Positions 8,225 to 17,161 of a stretch of DNA of 64,000 nt are shown here, one piece after another. Position numbers and translations under genes: made by a program. Numbering within the stretch: position 1 is the first letter of the stretch; every line of letters starts with the position of its first letter. Source of the DNA: Streptomyces violaceoruber (GTDB lineage Bacteria; Actinomycetota; Actinomycetes; Streptomycetales; Streptomycetaceae); the NCBI GenBank assembly GCA_000720805.1, contig JODI01000002.1:179971-243970 (forward strand), read 5' to 3'. The notes beneath the pieces were generated by a model, which was not told where the DNA came from, did not search any database, and saw nothing but the letters and a program-made list of their open reading frames with translations.

Positions 8225-9775
8225 TCAGACGACTCGTACGCCCGGCCTGCCCGCGTCCACCCGCAGCCTGGCCAGTGTGCTGGGCGTGGACGTCGGCTTG
8301 AGCACCGTGTCAACCACCCGGACCTGCGCGTCGATGCGGTCACGGCGGACGTCGAAGAGGTGGTAGCCGCGGTGGGCGTCGATCAGCTTCCAGTGCGGGT
8401 TGTCGGGCATCCGCGGGTCCCACTCCCGGTGGAAGGCCGCGTGGTCCTGGTCGCCGTTGCTGGAGATGGAGGTGCCGACGAACTCGGCGCCGACGGTCGC
8501 GGAGTCCGGCTTCGCGTAGTCCTCCTTGAGGTCGCTGATCATCGTCAGATGACGGTCGCCGGACAGCACCACCGGGTTGCTGACGGTCTTGAACTCATCG
8601 AGCAGCGCGTTGCGTTCGGCCTGGTAGCCGTCCCAGGCGTCGTAGAACCAGAGCTTGCCCTCGCCGATCTGCAGGTCGGTCTCGGCCATCATTATCTGGG
8701 AGGCGATCAGGTTCCAGCGGGCGGACGAACTGTGCAGCCCGTCGAGGAGCCACCTCTTCTGCCGGGCACCGAGCATGGTCAGACCCGGGTCCTGCGCACC
8801 GGCCTGGCTGGTCGCCTGGTCGCTGCGGAACTGCCGGGTGTCCAGCACGTTCAGCCGGACCAGCCGGCCGAACGCCAGGCGGCGGTACATCTGGATGTGC
8901 GGCCCGTTCGGCACGGCCGTCGCGCGCACCGGCATGTGCTCGTAGTACGCCTGGTAGGCCGCGGTCAGCCGGTCCACGAACGGGTCGTGCGGCTGCTTGT
9001 CCGGGTCCTGCGGGATCTCGCCGGCGAAGTCGTTGTCGACCTCGTGGTCGTCGAAGGTGACCACGAAGGGCGCGTTCGCGTGCATCTCCGCGAGGTCGGG
9101 GTCGCTGCGGTACTGGGCGTACCGGTTGCGGTACTGGGTGAGGCTGTACGGCTCACCGGTTCCCTCGTGCCGTCGTACGGCCGTCACCGACGGCGCCGAC
9201 TCGTAGATGTAGTCGCCGACGAACACGACCACGTCCGGGTCCTGGTCCAGCATGTCGGCGTACGGCGTGAAGTAGCCCTGCTGCCAGTTCTGGCAGGAGG
9301 CGAGCGCGACCCGCAGGCCGTTGCCGGAGCTGGTCCTCGCCGGGGCGGTGCGGGTGCGGCCGGTGCGCGAGAGCTGGCCGGCGGTGCGGAAGCGGTACCA
9401 GTACGTACGGCCGGCGCGCAGCCCCCGCACATCGACGTGAACGCTGTGCCCGTATGTGGGCCGGGCCAGGGCGGTGCCCCGGCGGACGACCCTTCTGAAC
9501 CGCTCGTCCTCGGCGACCTCCCACTGCACGGGCACCGTGGTGTCGGGCATGCCGCCGCCACCCAGCGGATCGGGAGCCAGCCGCGTCCAGATCACCACAG
9601 CGTCCGGCAGCGGGTCACCGGAGGCCACGCCGAGGCTGAACACACCGTCGGGCAGCGCGGTCTCGGCCGCTCGGGCGGTGCCCGGCAGCCACAGCTGGGC
9701 GGAGGCCGCGGCGCCGAGCACGGCGGCACCCGCGGCCAGGAATCGGCGTCGGTCGGACGGTACTGCTCCGGTCAT
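8225..9775 (-). CDS. phoD: Alkaline phosphatase D, Tat-exported
   Basis: A 516-residue PhoD-family metallophosphoesterase that hydrolyses phosphate mono- and diesters outside the cell. The N-terminus has a twin-arginine signal (SDRRRFLAAGAAVLGAA) followed by the cleavage-like ARAAET. An N-terminal Fn3-like PhoD domain follows, then the metal-site motifs VVVFVGDYIYE, VTFDDHEVDND, NLIASQIMMAET and VVLSGDRHLTMISD. The start is the ATG at 9775 behind AGGGGAG; an upstream extension to 9913 has no ribosome binding site. It follows the wall-polymer genes on the same strand; PhoD enzymes can degrade teichoic acids, which fits. Control by PhoP is expected for the family, but I found no convincing PHO box. 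Confidence 0.93.
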   Translation of the reverse strand: MTGAVPSDRRRFLAAGAAVLGAAASAQLWLPGTARAAETALPDGVFSLGVASGDPLPDAVVIWTRLAPDPLGGGGMPDTTVPVQWEVAEDERFRRVVRRGTALARPTYGHSVHVDVRGLRAGRTYWYRFRTAGQLSRTGRTRTAPARTSSGNGLRVALASCQNWQQGYFTPYADMLDQDPDVVVFVGDYIYESAPSVTAVRRHEGTGEPYSLTQYRNRYAQYRSDPDLAEMHANAPFVVTFDDHEVDNDFAGEIPQDPDKQPHDPFVDRLTAAYQAYYEHMPVRATAVPNGPHIQMYRRLAFGRLVRLNVLDTRQFRSDQATSQAGAQDPGLTMLGARQKRWLLDGLHSSSARWNLIASQIMMAETDLQIGEGKLWFYDAWDGYQAERNALLDEFKTVSNPVVLSGDRHLTMISDLKEDYAKPDSATVGAEFVGTSISSNGDQDHAAFHREWDPRMPDNPHWKLIDAHRGYHLFDVRRDRIDAQVRVVDTVLKPTSTPSTLARLRVDAGRPGVRVV

Positions 9776-10098
9776 CGGGCGAACTCCCCTGCCTCGCACG
9801 TCTCTTGGACCTTTGGAAGCTCGCCCGCCGGTCGGTCCGCCCGCTGAACACAAGCCATCGCGTGCATGACAGATGGGCAGACAACAGTGGACCCGTTGCG
9901 ATACGGCAACCACACCATGAACGTGAGTTGATCACAACGGGTCTCACGGGTCGTCAGTTGACGTGCTGGACAGGTCTGTTCAGGCCAGCAGTTACACCCG
10001 TTCTCCGTACAGACGGGCCGGTACGGTCAGAATGACCAGCACAGCGGGAAGGGCCGCTACGACGGGAAGTGCCAGTACGGCCAGAAGTACCAGAACGC
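9776..10098. other. Gap between obg and phoD with a 9-bp periodic tract
   Basis: 323 bp without a supported gene. Bases about 10022-10098 show an imperfect 9-bp periodicity; read on the minus strand the units alternate like CTGGTACTT and CTGGCCGTA. One minus-strand frame reads as a hydrophobic stretch (VLLAVLALPVVAALPAVLV) ending at a stop but has no start codon, so I do not call a gene. The opposite plus-strand frame ends in YGQKYQNA and also lacks a start. Confidence 0.5.
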
Positions 10099-11535
10099 CT
10101 AGAACGGCTCGAAGTCGTCGAACTCCTGTGCTGCCTCGTCCCGTTCCGCCTGCTTGTCGCGGCGGCGCTGCGCAGCCGGCCGGGGCGCCTCGAAACGATG
10201 GTCCTCGCCTCGGCGGCCGAGCATCTCGGCACCGGTCATCATGGACGGCTCCCAGTCGAACACGACCGCGTTGTCCTCGGGGCCGATCGCGACGCCGTCA
10301 CCGGAGCGGGCGCCCGCCTTCATCAACTCCGTTTCCACACCGAGGCGGTTGAGGCGGTCGGCGAGGTAGCCGACGGCCTCGTCGTTGGAGAAGTCGGTCT
10401 GCCGCACCCAGCGTTCGGGCTTCTCGCCGCGCACCCGGAACAAGCCGTCCTCCTCCAGGGTGACGGTGAAACCGGCGTCGTCCACGGCCTTGGGCCGGAT
10501 GACGATCCGGGTCGCCTCCTCCTTGGGCCGGGCGGCCCGCGCGTTGCCCACCAGCTCGGCCAGCGCGAACGACAGTTCCTTCAGCCCCATGTGCGCCACC
10601 GCCGACACCTCGAAGACACGGTAGCCGCGGGCCTCCAGGTCCGGCCGAACCATCTCGGCGAGGTCCTTGCCGTCCGGTACGTCGATCTTGTTCAGGACGA
10701 CGATGCGGGGACGGTTGCCGAGGCCGCCGTACTCCTTGAGCTCCGCCTCGATGATGTCGAGGTCGGTGACCGGGTCGCGGTCGGACTCCAGGGTGGCCGT
10801 GTCCAGCACGTGCACCAGCACGCTGCACCGCTCGACGTGCCGCAGGAACTCCAGGCCGAGGCCCTTGCCCTGGCTGGCGCCGGGGATGAGCCCCGGGACG
10901 TCGGCGATGGTGTACACGGTCTCGCCCGCGGTCACCACACCCAGGTTCGGGACCAGGGTCGTGAAGGGATAGTCCGCGATCTTCGGCTTGGCGGCGCTCA
11001 GCACCGAGATCAGCGACGACTTGCCGGCGCTCGGGTATCCGACCAGCGCCACGTCGGCGACCGTCTTCAGCTCCAGGACGATGTCCTGCAGGTCTCCCGG
11101 CTCACCGAGCAGCGCGAACCCGGGCGCCTTGCGGCGGGCGGAGGCCAGCGCCGCGTTGCCGAGGCCGCCGCGGCCGCCCTGCGCGGCGACGTACGACGTC
11201 CCGTGCCCGACCAGGTCGGCGAGCACGTTGCCCGCCTTGTCGAGTACGACCGTGCCGTCCGGCACCGGCAGCACCAGGTCCTGCCCGTCCTTGCCGGAGC
11301 GGTTGCCGCCCTCGCCGGGCTTGCCGGCCGTGGCCTTGCGGTGCGGGGAGTGGTGGTACTCCAGGAGGGTGGTGACGGACTGGTCGACGGTGAGGATGAC
11401 GTCACCGCCGCGTCCGCCGTTGCCGCCGTCGGGCCCGCCGAGCGGCTTGAACTTCTCACGGTGGACGGAGGCACAGCCGTGACCTCCGCTACCCGCGGCG
11501 ACATGCAGCTCGACGCGGTCCACGAAGGTGGTCAT
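10099..11535 (-). CDS. obg: Obg/CgtA GTPase
   Basis: An essential ribosome-associated GTPase of 478 residues; in Streptomyces Obg also influences the onset of aerial growth. The Gly-rich Obg fold fills the N-terminus ([38 protein letters not shown]). The G domain follows: G1 [13 protein letters not shown]3 [10 protein letters not shown] and G4 NKIDVPDG. The OCT domain near residues 340-420 and a basic/acidic tail ending in EFDDFEPF complete the family's long form. It starts at 11535 with TTCGTGGACCGCGT-type coding directly downstream of rpmA. The classical rplU-rpmA-obg order is intact, with a hairpin in the rpmA-obg gap that may lower obg expression relative to the ribosomal proteins. Confidence 0.97.
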   Translation of the reverse strand: MTTFVDRVELHVAAGSGGHGCASVHREKFKPLGGPDGGNGGRGGDVILTVDQSVTTLLEYHHSPHRKATAGKPGEGGNRSGKDGQDLVLPVPDGTVVLDKAGNVLADLVGHGTSYVAAQGGRGGLGNAALASARRKAPGFALLGEPGDLQDIVLELKTVADVALVGYPSAGKSSLISVLSAAKPKIADYPFTTLVPNLGVVTAGETVYTIADVPGLIPGASQGKGLGLEFLRHVERCSVLVHVLDTATLESDRDPVTDLDIIEAELKEYGGLGNRPRIVVLNKIDVPDGKDLAEMVRPDLEARGYRVFEVSAVAHMGLKELSFALAELVGNARAARPKEEATRIVIRPKAVDDAGFTVTLEEDGLFRVRGEKPERWVRQTDFSNDEAVGYLADRLNRLGVETELMKAGARSGDGVAIGPEDNAVVFDWEPSMMTGAEMLGRRGEDHRFEAPRPAAQRRRDKQAERDEAAQEFDDFEPF

Positions 11536-11585
11536 GGGATGTGCCTCCAGTTACGTACGGGATTGTTCTTCGATCAACACGCGAA

Positions 11586-11624
11586 AGGCGGACCCACTTC
11601 CCGTGAGGGAAGTGAGGTCCGCCT
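11586..11624 (-). terminator. Hairpin between rpmA and obg
   Basis: A 17-bp stem with one bulged base (arms 11586-11602 and 11607-11624) and loop GTGA. It lies 15 bp past the rpmA stop and about 50 bp before obg. It is either a partial terminator or an mRNA end-stabilising stem; position alone cannot decide. Confidence 0.7.
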
Positions 11625-11639
11625 CGCGAAAGCTTCCGA

Positions 11640-11894
11640 TCAGGCGACCGGAACGATGTTCACGACCTTGCGGCCACGGCTGGTGCCGAACTCCACCGCA
11701 CCGGGCTGCAGCGCGAACAGCGTGTCGTCGCCGCCACGGCCGACGCCCGAACCCGGGTGGAAGTGGGTACCGCGCTGGCGGACCAGGATCTCGCCCGCGT
11801 TGACGACCTGACCGCCGAAACGCTTCACGCCGAGGCGCTGAGCGTTGGAGTCACGACCGTTACGGGTGGACGATGCGCCCTTCTTGTGTGCCAT
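11640..11894 (-). CDS. rpmA: 50S ribosomal protein L27
   Basis: An 84-residue bL27 with its characteristic N-terminus [20 protein letters not shown] and the [15 protein letters not shown] segment. The conserved N-terminal tail reaches the peptidyl-transferase centre in the large subunit. There is no cleavable Firmicutes-type N-terminal extension. The gene follows rplU by 14 bp on the same strand and is the second gene of the rplU-rpmA unit. Confidence 0.98.
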   Translation of the reverse strand: MAHKKGASSTRNGRDSNAQRLGVKRFGGQVVNAGEILVRQRGTHFHPGSGVGRGGDDTLFALQPGAVEFGTSRGRKVVNIVPVA

Positions 11895-11908
11895 CTCTCC
11901 TCAGTCCC

Positions 11909-12229
11909 TTACTTCGCAGCCGCGGGGATCTCAGTGACCTTGATCGCCGTGTACTGCTGGCGGTGGCCCTGACGACGGCGGTAACCGGTCTTGTTCTTGT
12001 AGCGAAGGATGTCGATCTTCACACCCTTGTGGTGGTCCACGACCTCGGCCTGCACCTTGATGCCGGCCAGTACCCACGGGTCGCTGGTCACAGCGTCGCC
12101 GTCGACAACGAGCAGGGTCGAGAGCTCGACCGTGTCGCCAACCTTGGCAGTGGAAATCTTGTCAACCTCAACGATGTCGCCGACAGCAACCTTGTGCTGG
12201 CGACCACCGCTGCGCACGATGGCGTACAC
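11909..12229 (-). CDS. rplU: 50S ribosomal protein L21
   Basis: A 106-residue bL21, matching the family in length. Typical stretches are [35 protein letters not shown] and [17 protein letters not shown]. The start is the GTG at 12229; the frame stays open upstream to 12358, but that extension is not L21-like. About 210 bp of leader separate it from rfbC. L21 leader RNAs regulate this operon in some bacteria, but I could not identify one here. Confidence 0.97.
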   Translation of the reverse strand: MYAIVRSGGRQHKVAVGDIVEVDKISTAKVGDTVELSTLLVVDGDAVTSDPWVLAGIKVQAEVVDHHKGVKIDILRYKNKTGYRRRQGHRQQYTAIKVTEIPAAAK

Positions 12230-12378
12230 GCGGATCTCACTCTCTCGCTCGGGAACGGCACCCCCGCAGTCCAGCCGCCCGACACACGAGCAGCCTCTCC
12301 TGAGCACCCAGTGCCCTGGAGGAAGAGGTTTACGGGGATGTGACGCGTCTATGGACACGCCGACGGTCCAGGTTACGG

Positions 12379-12414
12379 GGCCGCGGCCGAACGGGTCAAA
12401 CCGGGGCCGCGGCC
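12379..12414 (-). terminator. Possible terminator after rfbC
   Basis: A 10-bp GGCCGCGGCC arm repeated at 12379-12388 and 12405-12414. The word is self-complementary, so the copies can pair across a 16-base loop. It lies 26 bp past the rfbC stop. Confidence 0.45.
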
Positions 12415-12439
12415 GGGCCCCACTGGACCCGCGACGCGG

Positions 12440-13048
12440 TCAGCTCGGGTCGGTTTCGGCGGCGAGCCTCTCCCGGTAGGCCACGCACTCCTCATAGGAC
12501 GGCAGCAGTCCCTGCTCGCGGGCCTCGGCGAGGGTGGGCGCCTGCTCGTCCTTGGCGGAGAGCAGCGGGGCGAGGTCCGCGGGCCACTCGATGCCGATGG
12601 CCGGGTCGAGCGGGTGGATGCCGTGCTCGCGCTCGGGGGCGTAGCCCTCGGAGCACAGGTAGACCACGGTGGCGTCCTCGGTGAGCGCCATGAAGCCGTG
12701 GCCCAGACCCTCGGAGAGGTAGACCGCGTGGTGGTCCTGGTCGTCGAGGCGGACGGCCTCCCACTGGCCGAAGGTGGGCGAGCCGGTCCGGATGTCCACG
12801 ATCACGTCGAGGACCGCGCCGCGTACGCACTTGACGTACTTGGCCTGGCCGGGCGGCACGTCCGCGAAGTGGATGCCGCGCAGGGTGCCCCGGCTGGAGA
12901 CGGACATGTTGGCCTGGGCCAGGGTGAACGAGTGACCGGCCGCCTCGGTGAAGACAGGTGCCTTGAACCACTCGTGGAAGCTGCCCCGGCCGTCGGGGAA
13001 GACCTTGGGCTCGTGCACCCAGGCGCCGGAAATGGAAAGGGGTCGCAT
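12440..13048 (-). CDS. rfbC: dTDP-4-dehydrorhamnose 3,5-epimerase
   Basis: A 202-residue RmlC cupin enzyme, third step of dTDP-L-rhamnose synthesis. Visible family blocks include FPDGRGSFHEWF, ANMSVSSRGTLRGIHF (with the catalytic His in RGIHF), KYVKCVRGAVLDV, the YLSEGLGHGFMALTE active-site strand, and YAPEREHGIHPLDP. The length is normal. It starts with an ATG at 13048, nine bases downstream of the adjacent glycosyltransferase, and is the last gene of the run rfbD-GT-rfbC. Confidence 0.95.
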   Translation of the reverse strand: MRPLSISGAWVHEPKVFPDGRGSFHEWFKAPVFTEAAGHSFTLAQANMSVSSRGTLRGIHFADVPPGQAKYVKCVRGAVLDVIVDIRTGSPTFGQWEAVRLDDQDHHAVYLSEGLGHGFMALTEDATVVYLCSEGYAPEREHGIHPLDPAIGIEWPADLAPLLSAKDEQAPTLAEAREQGLLPSYEECVAYRERLAAETDPS

Positions 13049-13057
13049 CGCAGGTCC

Positions 13058-15055
13058 TCAGCTCTTCTTGTGCTGGTTCGTCAGGGCGCGCTTGAGGCGC
13101 CCGGCGGCCCGCCGCCACAGCGGACGCGGGGCGGGCTTCTGCTGCCCGGCGGACTTCTTCGCGGGCTTGGCCGGCGGCGTGTGCCGGTCGATCACCCGGG
13201 CGGCGCCCGCGGCGTCCACCACCACGTCGACCGGGAGCCGGGTCCAGCGTGCCTCACCGCGGGCGGCCGACGGCACCCCGATCCGGACCGCCCAGCGGAG
13301 CCCGGTGAGCTGCTCCAGCGGGAGCGGGGCGCTCACGGTACGGCCGTCCACCACGGCGTCGGCGGCGAACTTGCCCACGTTCTTGCGCTCGAAGCGGAGC
13401 CGCACCGGGTCGCCGTGGTCCGCCGCGAGATGCAGCGGCAGCGGGAGCCGGACGGTGGAGCCGTCGACCACGGCCGCGGCCGGGTCCATCAGCGCCACCG
13501 CCTCGCGCTCCAGCTTGCCGGTGTGCTGGTCGACGTCGAGGGAGAGGTTGCCCGGCCCGTCGGTCCAGTACGGCAGCACCAGTCGCCGCGGCTCGCCGGT
13601 GAGCGCGGCCACCCGCTGGGCCTCCACGTCCTCGCCGCGCACCGCGCCGAGCCGGGTCTCCTTGCTCCAGCCGCAGGACTTGATACGCAGGTGCAGGTCC
13701 CAGATGCCCTTGGCCAGCGGCGCGCCCGCGGCGGCGGTCTCCGGGTCGAGCACGGCGCGTGCGCCGATCCGCTGACGGAAGGAGCCCTCCCCCGCCTCCA
13801 GGCGGCGCAGGTCGCAGTCGACCGGGAGGTAGTACTGCGTGGCGTCCTCGCGGTGGCGGACCACCAGGTCCACGTCGCTCTTGCCGACCGGGGCCTCCAG
13901 GGTGATGTCCTGGCCGGTCAGCGCCTCCAGCGCCTTGTCGGAGAGCGGCAGGCCGAGCAGATCGCGGTCGCCGTCCCGGCGGAAGGTCATCGGGGCGCCG
14001 TCGACCTCGTACTCGGCGTCGAAGCCGATGGTCAGCCTGCCGCCCTCCCAGGCCAGGGAGGACAGGCTGCCGGTGGGCCTGATGCCGGCCTCCCAGCGGG
14101 CGAGCTCCCGGATGTCCTGGTAGAGGTCGGCGGCGATCAGCCCGGCCACCACCCGCTGGGTGGGGGCGACCCTGGCGAACACGCCCGGCCCGAAGCGTTC
14201 GGTGACCACACCGCGGATCTCGCGGTACAGCTCCTCGGCGTAGTCCTCGGGGAGCTTGAGCAGTCGGGTGCCGCGCAGCCGCTCGACCATCTCGTTGCGC
14301 AGCCAGCGGCTGTAGAGCTTGTCGCGCAGCGGGCCGGGCTCGGTCAGCGACTCGACCACGTCGAGGGCCTCACGGAGGTTGGTGAAGTAGCCGACCGGGT
14401 CGAAGCGCTGGAAGCCGGCGTTGGAGCCGTCGTCCCGGGTGATGTGGTAGTAGCACAGGTAGTCGCCGAGGACGGCGACGCTCTTCGCCCGCAGGTACGC
14501 CTCGGCGACGAAGACGTGGTCCTCCAGCCGCCGGCGGCCCTCCTTGAAGCGCATGGTGTGCTGGTTCAGGAACTCCCGGCGGAACATCTTGTGCGGGGTG
14601 AGGCTGTCGATCAGCGGCGCGTTCTCCACCGTGGCGCGCGGCCGGTTGACCCGGAACAGCTCCTGCGGGACCGGGCGGCCGATGCCCGCCATCTTGCCCA
14701 CGACCACGTCGGCGTCGTTCGCCTTGCCGTAGTCGTACATCCGCTCAAGGGCCTCGTCGCCGAGCCAGTCGTCGTGGTCGACGAACATCACGTACTCGCC
14801 GCGGGCGGCGTCGATGCCGGTGTTGCGGGGGCGGCCGGACCAGCCGGAGGACTCCTGGTGGATGACGTGGAAGTGAGGGTGCTCGGCCGCCAACTGGTCC
14901 AGACGGGCGGGCGTTTCGTCGGTGGAGCCGTCGTCGACGAAGAAGACCTCGAACTCGTCGGGGGTCAGGCTCTGCCGCAGCAGGGACGAGACGCAGTCCT
15001 CGACGTACTTGCCGGGGTTGTAGACCGCGATGACGACGCTGACCTTGACTGTCAC
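13058..15055 (-). CDS. Large family 2 glycosyltransferase with C-terminal beta domains
   Basis: A 665-residue protein. Residues 1 to about 330 are a GT-A family-2 catalytic domain: VKVSVVIAVYNPGKYVEDC, VFFVDDGSTDETPARL, SSGWSGRPRNTGIDAARG and MFVDHDDWLGDEAL, with RRLEDHVFVAEAYLRA further on. The C-terminal half is rich in short beta-like segments and ends in a basic KPAKKSAGQQKP tail. This build recalls the TarS/TarP-type wall teichoic acid glycosyltransferases (analogy of architecture only). The GTG start overlaps the rfbD stop by four bases, so the two are translationally coupled. The dTDP-rhamnose genes around it suggest a rhamnose donor, but that is inference. Confidence 0.85.
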   Translation of the reverse strand: MTVKVSVVIAVYNPGKYVEDCVSSLLRQSLTPDEFEVFFVDDGSTDETPARLDQLAAEHPHFHVIHQESSGWSGRPRNTGIDAARGEYVMFVDHDDWLGDEALERMYDYGKANDADVVVGKMAGIGRPVPQELFRVNRPRATVENAPLIDSLTPHKMFRREFLNQHTMRFKEGRRRLEDHVFVAEAYLRAKSVAVLGDYLCYYHITRDDGSNAGFQRFDPVGYFTNLREALDVVESLTEPGPLRDKLYSRWLRNEMVERLRGTRLLKLPEDYAEELYREIRGVVTERFGPGVFARVAPTQRVVAGLIAADLYQDIRELARWEAGIRPTGSLSSLAWEGGRLTIGFDAEYEVDGAPMTFRRDGDRDLLGLPLSDKALEALTGQDITLEAPVGKSDVDLVVRHREDATQYYLPVDCDLRRLEAGEGSFRQRIGARAVLDPETAAAGAPLAKGIWDLHLRIKSCGWSKETRLGAVRGEDVEAQRVAALTGEPRRLVLPYWTDGPGNLSLDVDQHTGKLEREAVALMDPAAAVVDGSTVRLPLPLHLAADHGDPVRLRFERKNVGKFAADAVVDGRTVSAPLPLEQLTGLRWAVRIGVPSAARGEARWTRLPVDVVVDAAGAARVIDRHTPPAKPAKKSAGQQKPAPRPLWRRAAGRLKRALTNQHKKS

Positions 15056-15975
15056 GCCGGGTTCTCCTTCTCGTGGACCCGGTGGATCTCCGGGAACGCC
15101 TCGGTGAGGGCCTCGCGCCAGTCGCGCAGCGGCTCGATACCGGCCGGTCCGAAGCGCTCGTGGCCGAGCACGCTGTAGGCCGGGCGGGGGGCGGGGCGGG
15201 TGAACGCCGCGCTGGTGGTGGGGCGAACCCGGTCCGGGTCGGTGCCGAGCAGGCGGAAGATCTCCCGGGTGAAGCCGTACCAGGTGGTCTCGCCGGAGCT
15301 GGTGCCGTGGTAGATCCCGGCCGGGGCGGTACCGGCCAGGGCTCCGCGTCCCAGGTCGAGCAGCAGACCGGCCAGGTCGGCGCTCCAGGTGGGCTGGCCG
15401 CGCTGGTCGTCCACGACGTCCAGGGTCTCTCGCTGGCCCGCCAGACGGATCATGGTGCGGACGAAGTTGGGGCCGCCGGTGCCGTAGAGCCAGGCGGTGC
15501 GGACGACGTAGCCGCGCTCCGGGAGGGTCTTCAGGACGGCCTGCTCACCGGCGAGCTTGGTGCGGCCGTACGCGCTGCGCGGGTCCGTGGGGGCGTCCTC
15601 GGCGTACGGGGTGGTGGCGTCGCCGGCGAAGACGTAGTCGGTGGAGACGTGCAGCAGGACGGCACCGGTCGCGGCGCAGGCGGCGGCGAGGTGGGCGGGG
15701 CCGTCGCCGTTGATGCGCAGCGCCTCGGCCTCCTGGGTCTCGGCGTCGTCGACGGCGGTCCAGGCCGCGCAGTTGACGACCACGGCGGGGCGGTGCCGCT
15801 CCAGCGCGCGCTGTACGGCCGCGGGGTCGGTGAGGTCCAGCGCGGCGCGGTCCAGCGCGACGGACTGCTCGCCCTCGGCGGCCAGCCTCGCCAGCACGTC
15901 CTGGCCGAGCATGCCGCCCGCTCCGGTGACCAGCCAGCCGGCCGGAGCGCTTGCCCGTCCTTGGGTCGGATTCAT
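15052..15975 (-). CDS. rfbD: dTDP-4-dehydrorhamnose reductase
   Basis: A 307-residue RmlD, final NAD(P)H-dependent step of dTDP-L-rhamnose synthesis. It has the Rossmann motif WLVTGAGGMLGQDVLARL, VVNCAAWTAVDDAE, STDYVFAG and the catalytic YGRTK in SAYGRTKLAGE. The start is the ATG at 15975 behind GAAGAAGAGG. An in-frame upstream stretch to 16068 is not needed for the fold. It overlaps the downstream glycosyltransferase by four bases and is separated from rfbB by about 170 bp containing a GC-rich hairpin. Confidence 0.95.
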   Translation of the reverse strand: MNPTQGRASAPAGWLVTGAGGMLGQDVLARLAAEGEQSVALDRAALDLTDPAAVQRALERHRPAVVVNCAAWTAVDDAETQEAEALRINGDGPAHLAAACAATGAVLLHVSTDYVFAGDATTPYAEDAPTDPRSAYGRTKLAGEQAVLKTLPERGYVVRTAWLYGTGGPNFVRTMIRLAGQRETLDVVDDQRGQPTWSADLAGLLLDLGRGALAGTAPAGIYHGTSSGETTWYGFTREIFRLLGTDPDRVRPTTSAAFTRPAPRPAYSVLGHERFGPAGIEPLRDWREALTEAFPEIHRVHEKENPA

Positions 15976-16102
15976 GCCTCTTCTTCGTCCTCTGTGGGAG
16001 ATGGCGCGGGGGTGCGGGATGGTGCCGGTGTCATGCAGGGCTCTGACGTGCCGGACGGTTCGGGCCACCGCCGGTCTCCCGGCCTCGCCCCGAACGCCGG
16101 AA

Positions 16103-16127
16103 CGGGCCCGGGGTGGACCCGGGCCCG
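16103..16127 (-). terminator. GC hairpin between rfbB and rfbD
   Basis: A perfect 10-bp stem CGGGCCCGGG / CCCGGGCCCG with a 5-base loop, 21 bp past the rfbB stop. It may terminate or attenuate the rfbA-rfbB transcript before rfbD. Confidence 0.5.
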
Positions 16128-16147
16128 CGGCGACGGCCGGCGGCGCG

Positions 16148-17161
16148 TCAGCTGAGGGCCGCCCGTTCCTTCAGCGGCTCCCACCAGGCACGGTTGTCGC
16201 GGTACCACTGGACGGTCTCCGCGAGGCCCTGTTCGAAGCTCTTGCGGGGCTCGTAGCCGAGTTCCTCGCGGATCTTCGTGCAGTCGACGGAGTAGCGGCG
16301 GTCGTGGCCCTTGCGGTCCTCGACGTACTCGACGCTGGTCTCCCAGTCGGCGCCGCACGCCTTCAGCAGCAGCCCGGTGAGCTCCTTGTTGGAGAGCTCG
16401 GTGCCGCCGCCGATGTTGTAGACCTCGCCGGCGCGGCCCTTGGTGCGGACCAGCTCGATGCCCTGGACGTGGTCGTCGATGTGCAGCCAGTCGCGGACGT
16501 TGCCGCCGTCGCCGTACAGCGGGACCTTCTTGCCGTCGAGGAGGTTGGTCACGAAGAGCGGGATGACCTTCTCGGGGAAGTGGTGGTGCCCGTAGTTGTT
16601 GGAGCAGCGGGTCACGCGCACGTCCAGGCCGTGGGTGCGGTGGTACGACAGCGCGATCAGGTCACTGGACGCCTTCGCCGAGGAATACGGCGAGTTGGGC
16701 TCCAGCGGGTGCGTCTCGGGCCAGGAGCCCTCGTCGATAGAGCCGTAGACCTCGTCGGTGGAGATGTGCACGAAAGTCTTGATGCCGGCCCGGTGCGCCG
16801 CGTCGATGAGCGTGTGGGTGCCGACCACGTTGGTGCGGACGAACTCCGCGCCGCCGTCGATGGAACGGTCGACGTGCGACTCGGCGGCGAAGTGCACGAC
16901 CTGGTCGTGCTCGGCCATCAGCTTGCCGACCAGCTCGGGGTCGCAGATGTCGCCCTGCACGAAGGCGAATCCGGGGTGGGCGCGCACCTCGTCGAGGTTG
17001 GCCGGGTTGCCCGCGTACGTCAGCTTGTCCAGGACGGTGATGGCGACATCACCGGGACCCTCGGGGCCGAGCAGCGTACGGACGTAGTGCGAGCCGATGA
17101 AACCGGCGCCGCCGGTCACGAGAATCCTGGTCGGGGCGGCGGGAGAAGGGGTGGCCGTCAT
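16148..17161 (-). CDS. rfbB: dTDP-glucose 4,6-dehydratase
   Basis: A 337-residue RmlB, an NAD-dependent SDR that forms dTDP-4-keto-6-deoxyglucose. Motifs: ILVTGGAGFIGSHYVRTL, HFAAESHVDRSI, HISTDEVYGSI (catalytic Thr-Asp-Glu), YSSAKASSD (catalytic Tyr and Lys), and SNNYGHHHFPEKVIP. The length is typical. The start at 17161 overlaps the rfbA stop by four bases, so it is coupled to the thymidylyltransferase. Confidence 0.96.
   Translation of the reverse strand: MTATPSPAAPTRILVTGGAGFIGSHYVRTLLGPEGPGDVAITVLDKLTYAGNPANLDEVRAHPGFAFVQGDICDPELVGKLMAEHDQVVHFAAESHVDRSIDGGAEFVRTNVVGTHTLIDAAHRAGIKTFVHISTDEVYGSIDEGSWPETHPLEPNSPYSSAKASSDLIALSYHRTHGLDVRVTRCSNNYGHHHFPEKVIPLFVTNLLDGKKVPLYGDGGNVRDWLHIDDHVQGIELVRTKGRAGEVYNIGGGTELSNKELTGLLLKACGADWETSVEYVEDRKGHDRRYSVDCTKIREELGYEPRKSFEQGLAETVQWYRDNRAWWEPLKERAALS

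Noticed and set aside
9985..10010. GTTACACC and GTTCTCC words resembling a PHO box near phoD
   Set aside because: Too far (over 200 bp) from phoD, poor spacing and a weak match to the GTTCACC-type repeat.
12230..12378. An L21 leader RNA upstream of rplU
   Set aside because: No conserved stem arrangement could be recognised; the leader here contains only scattered weak pairings.
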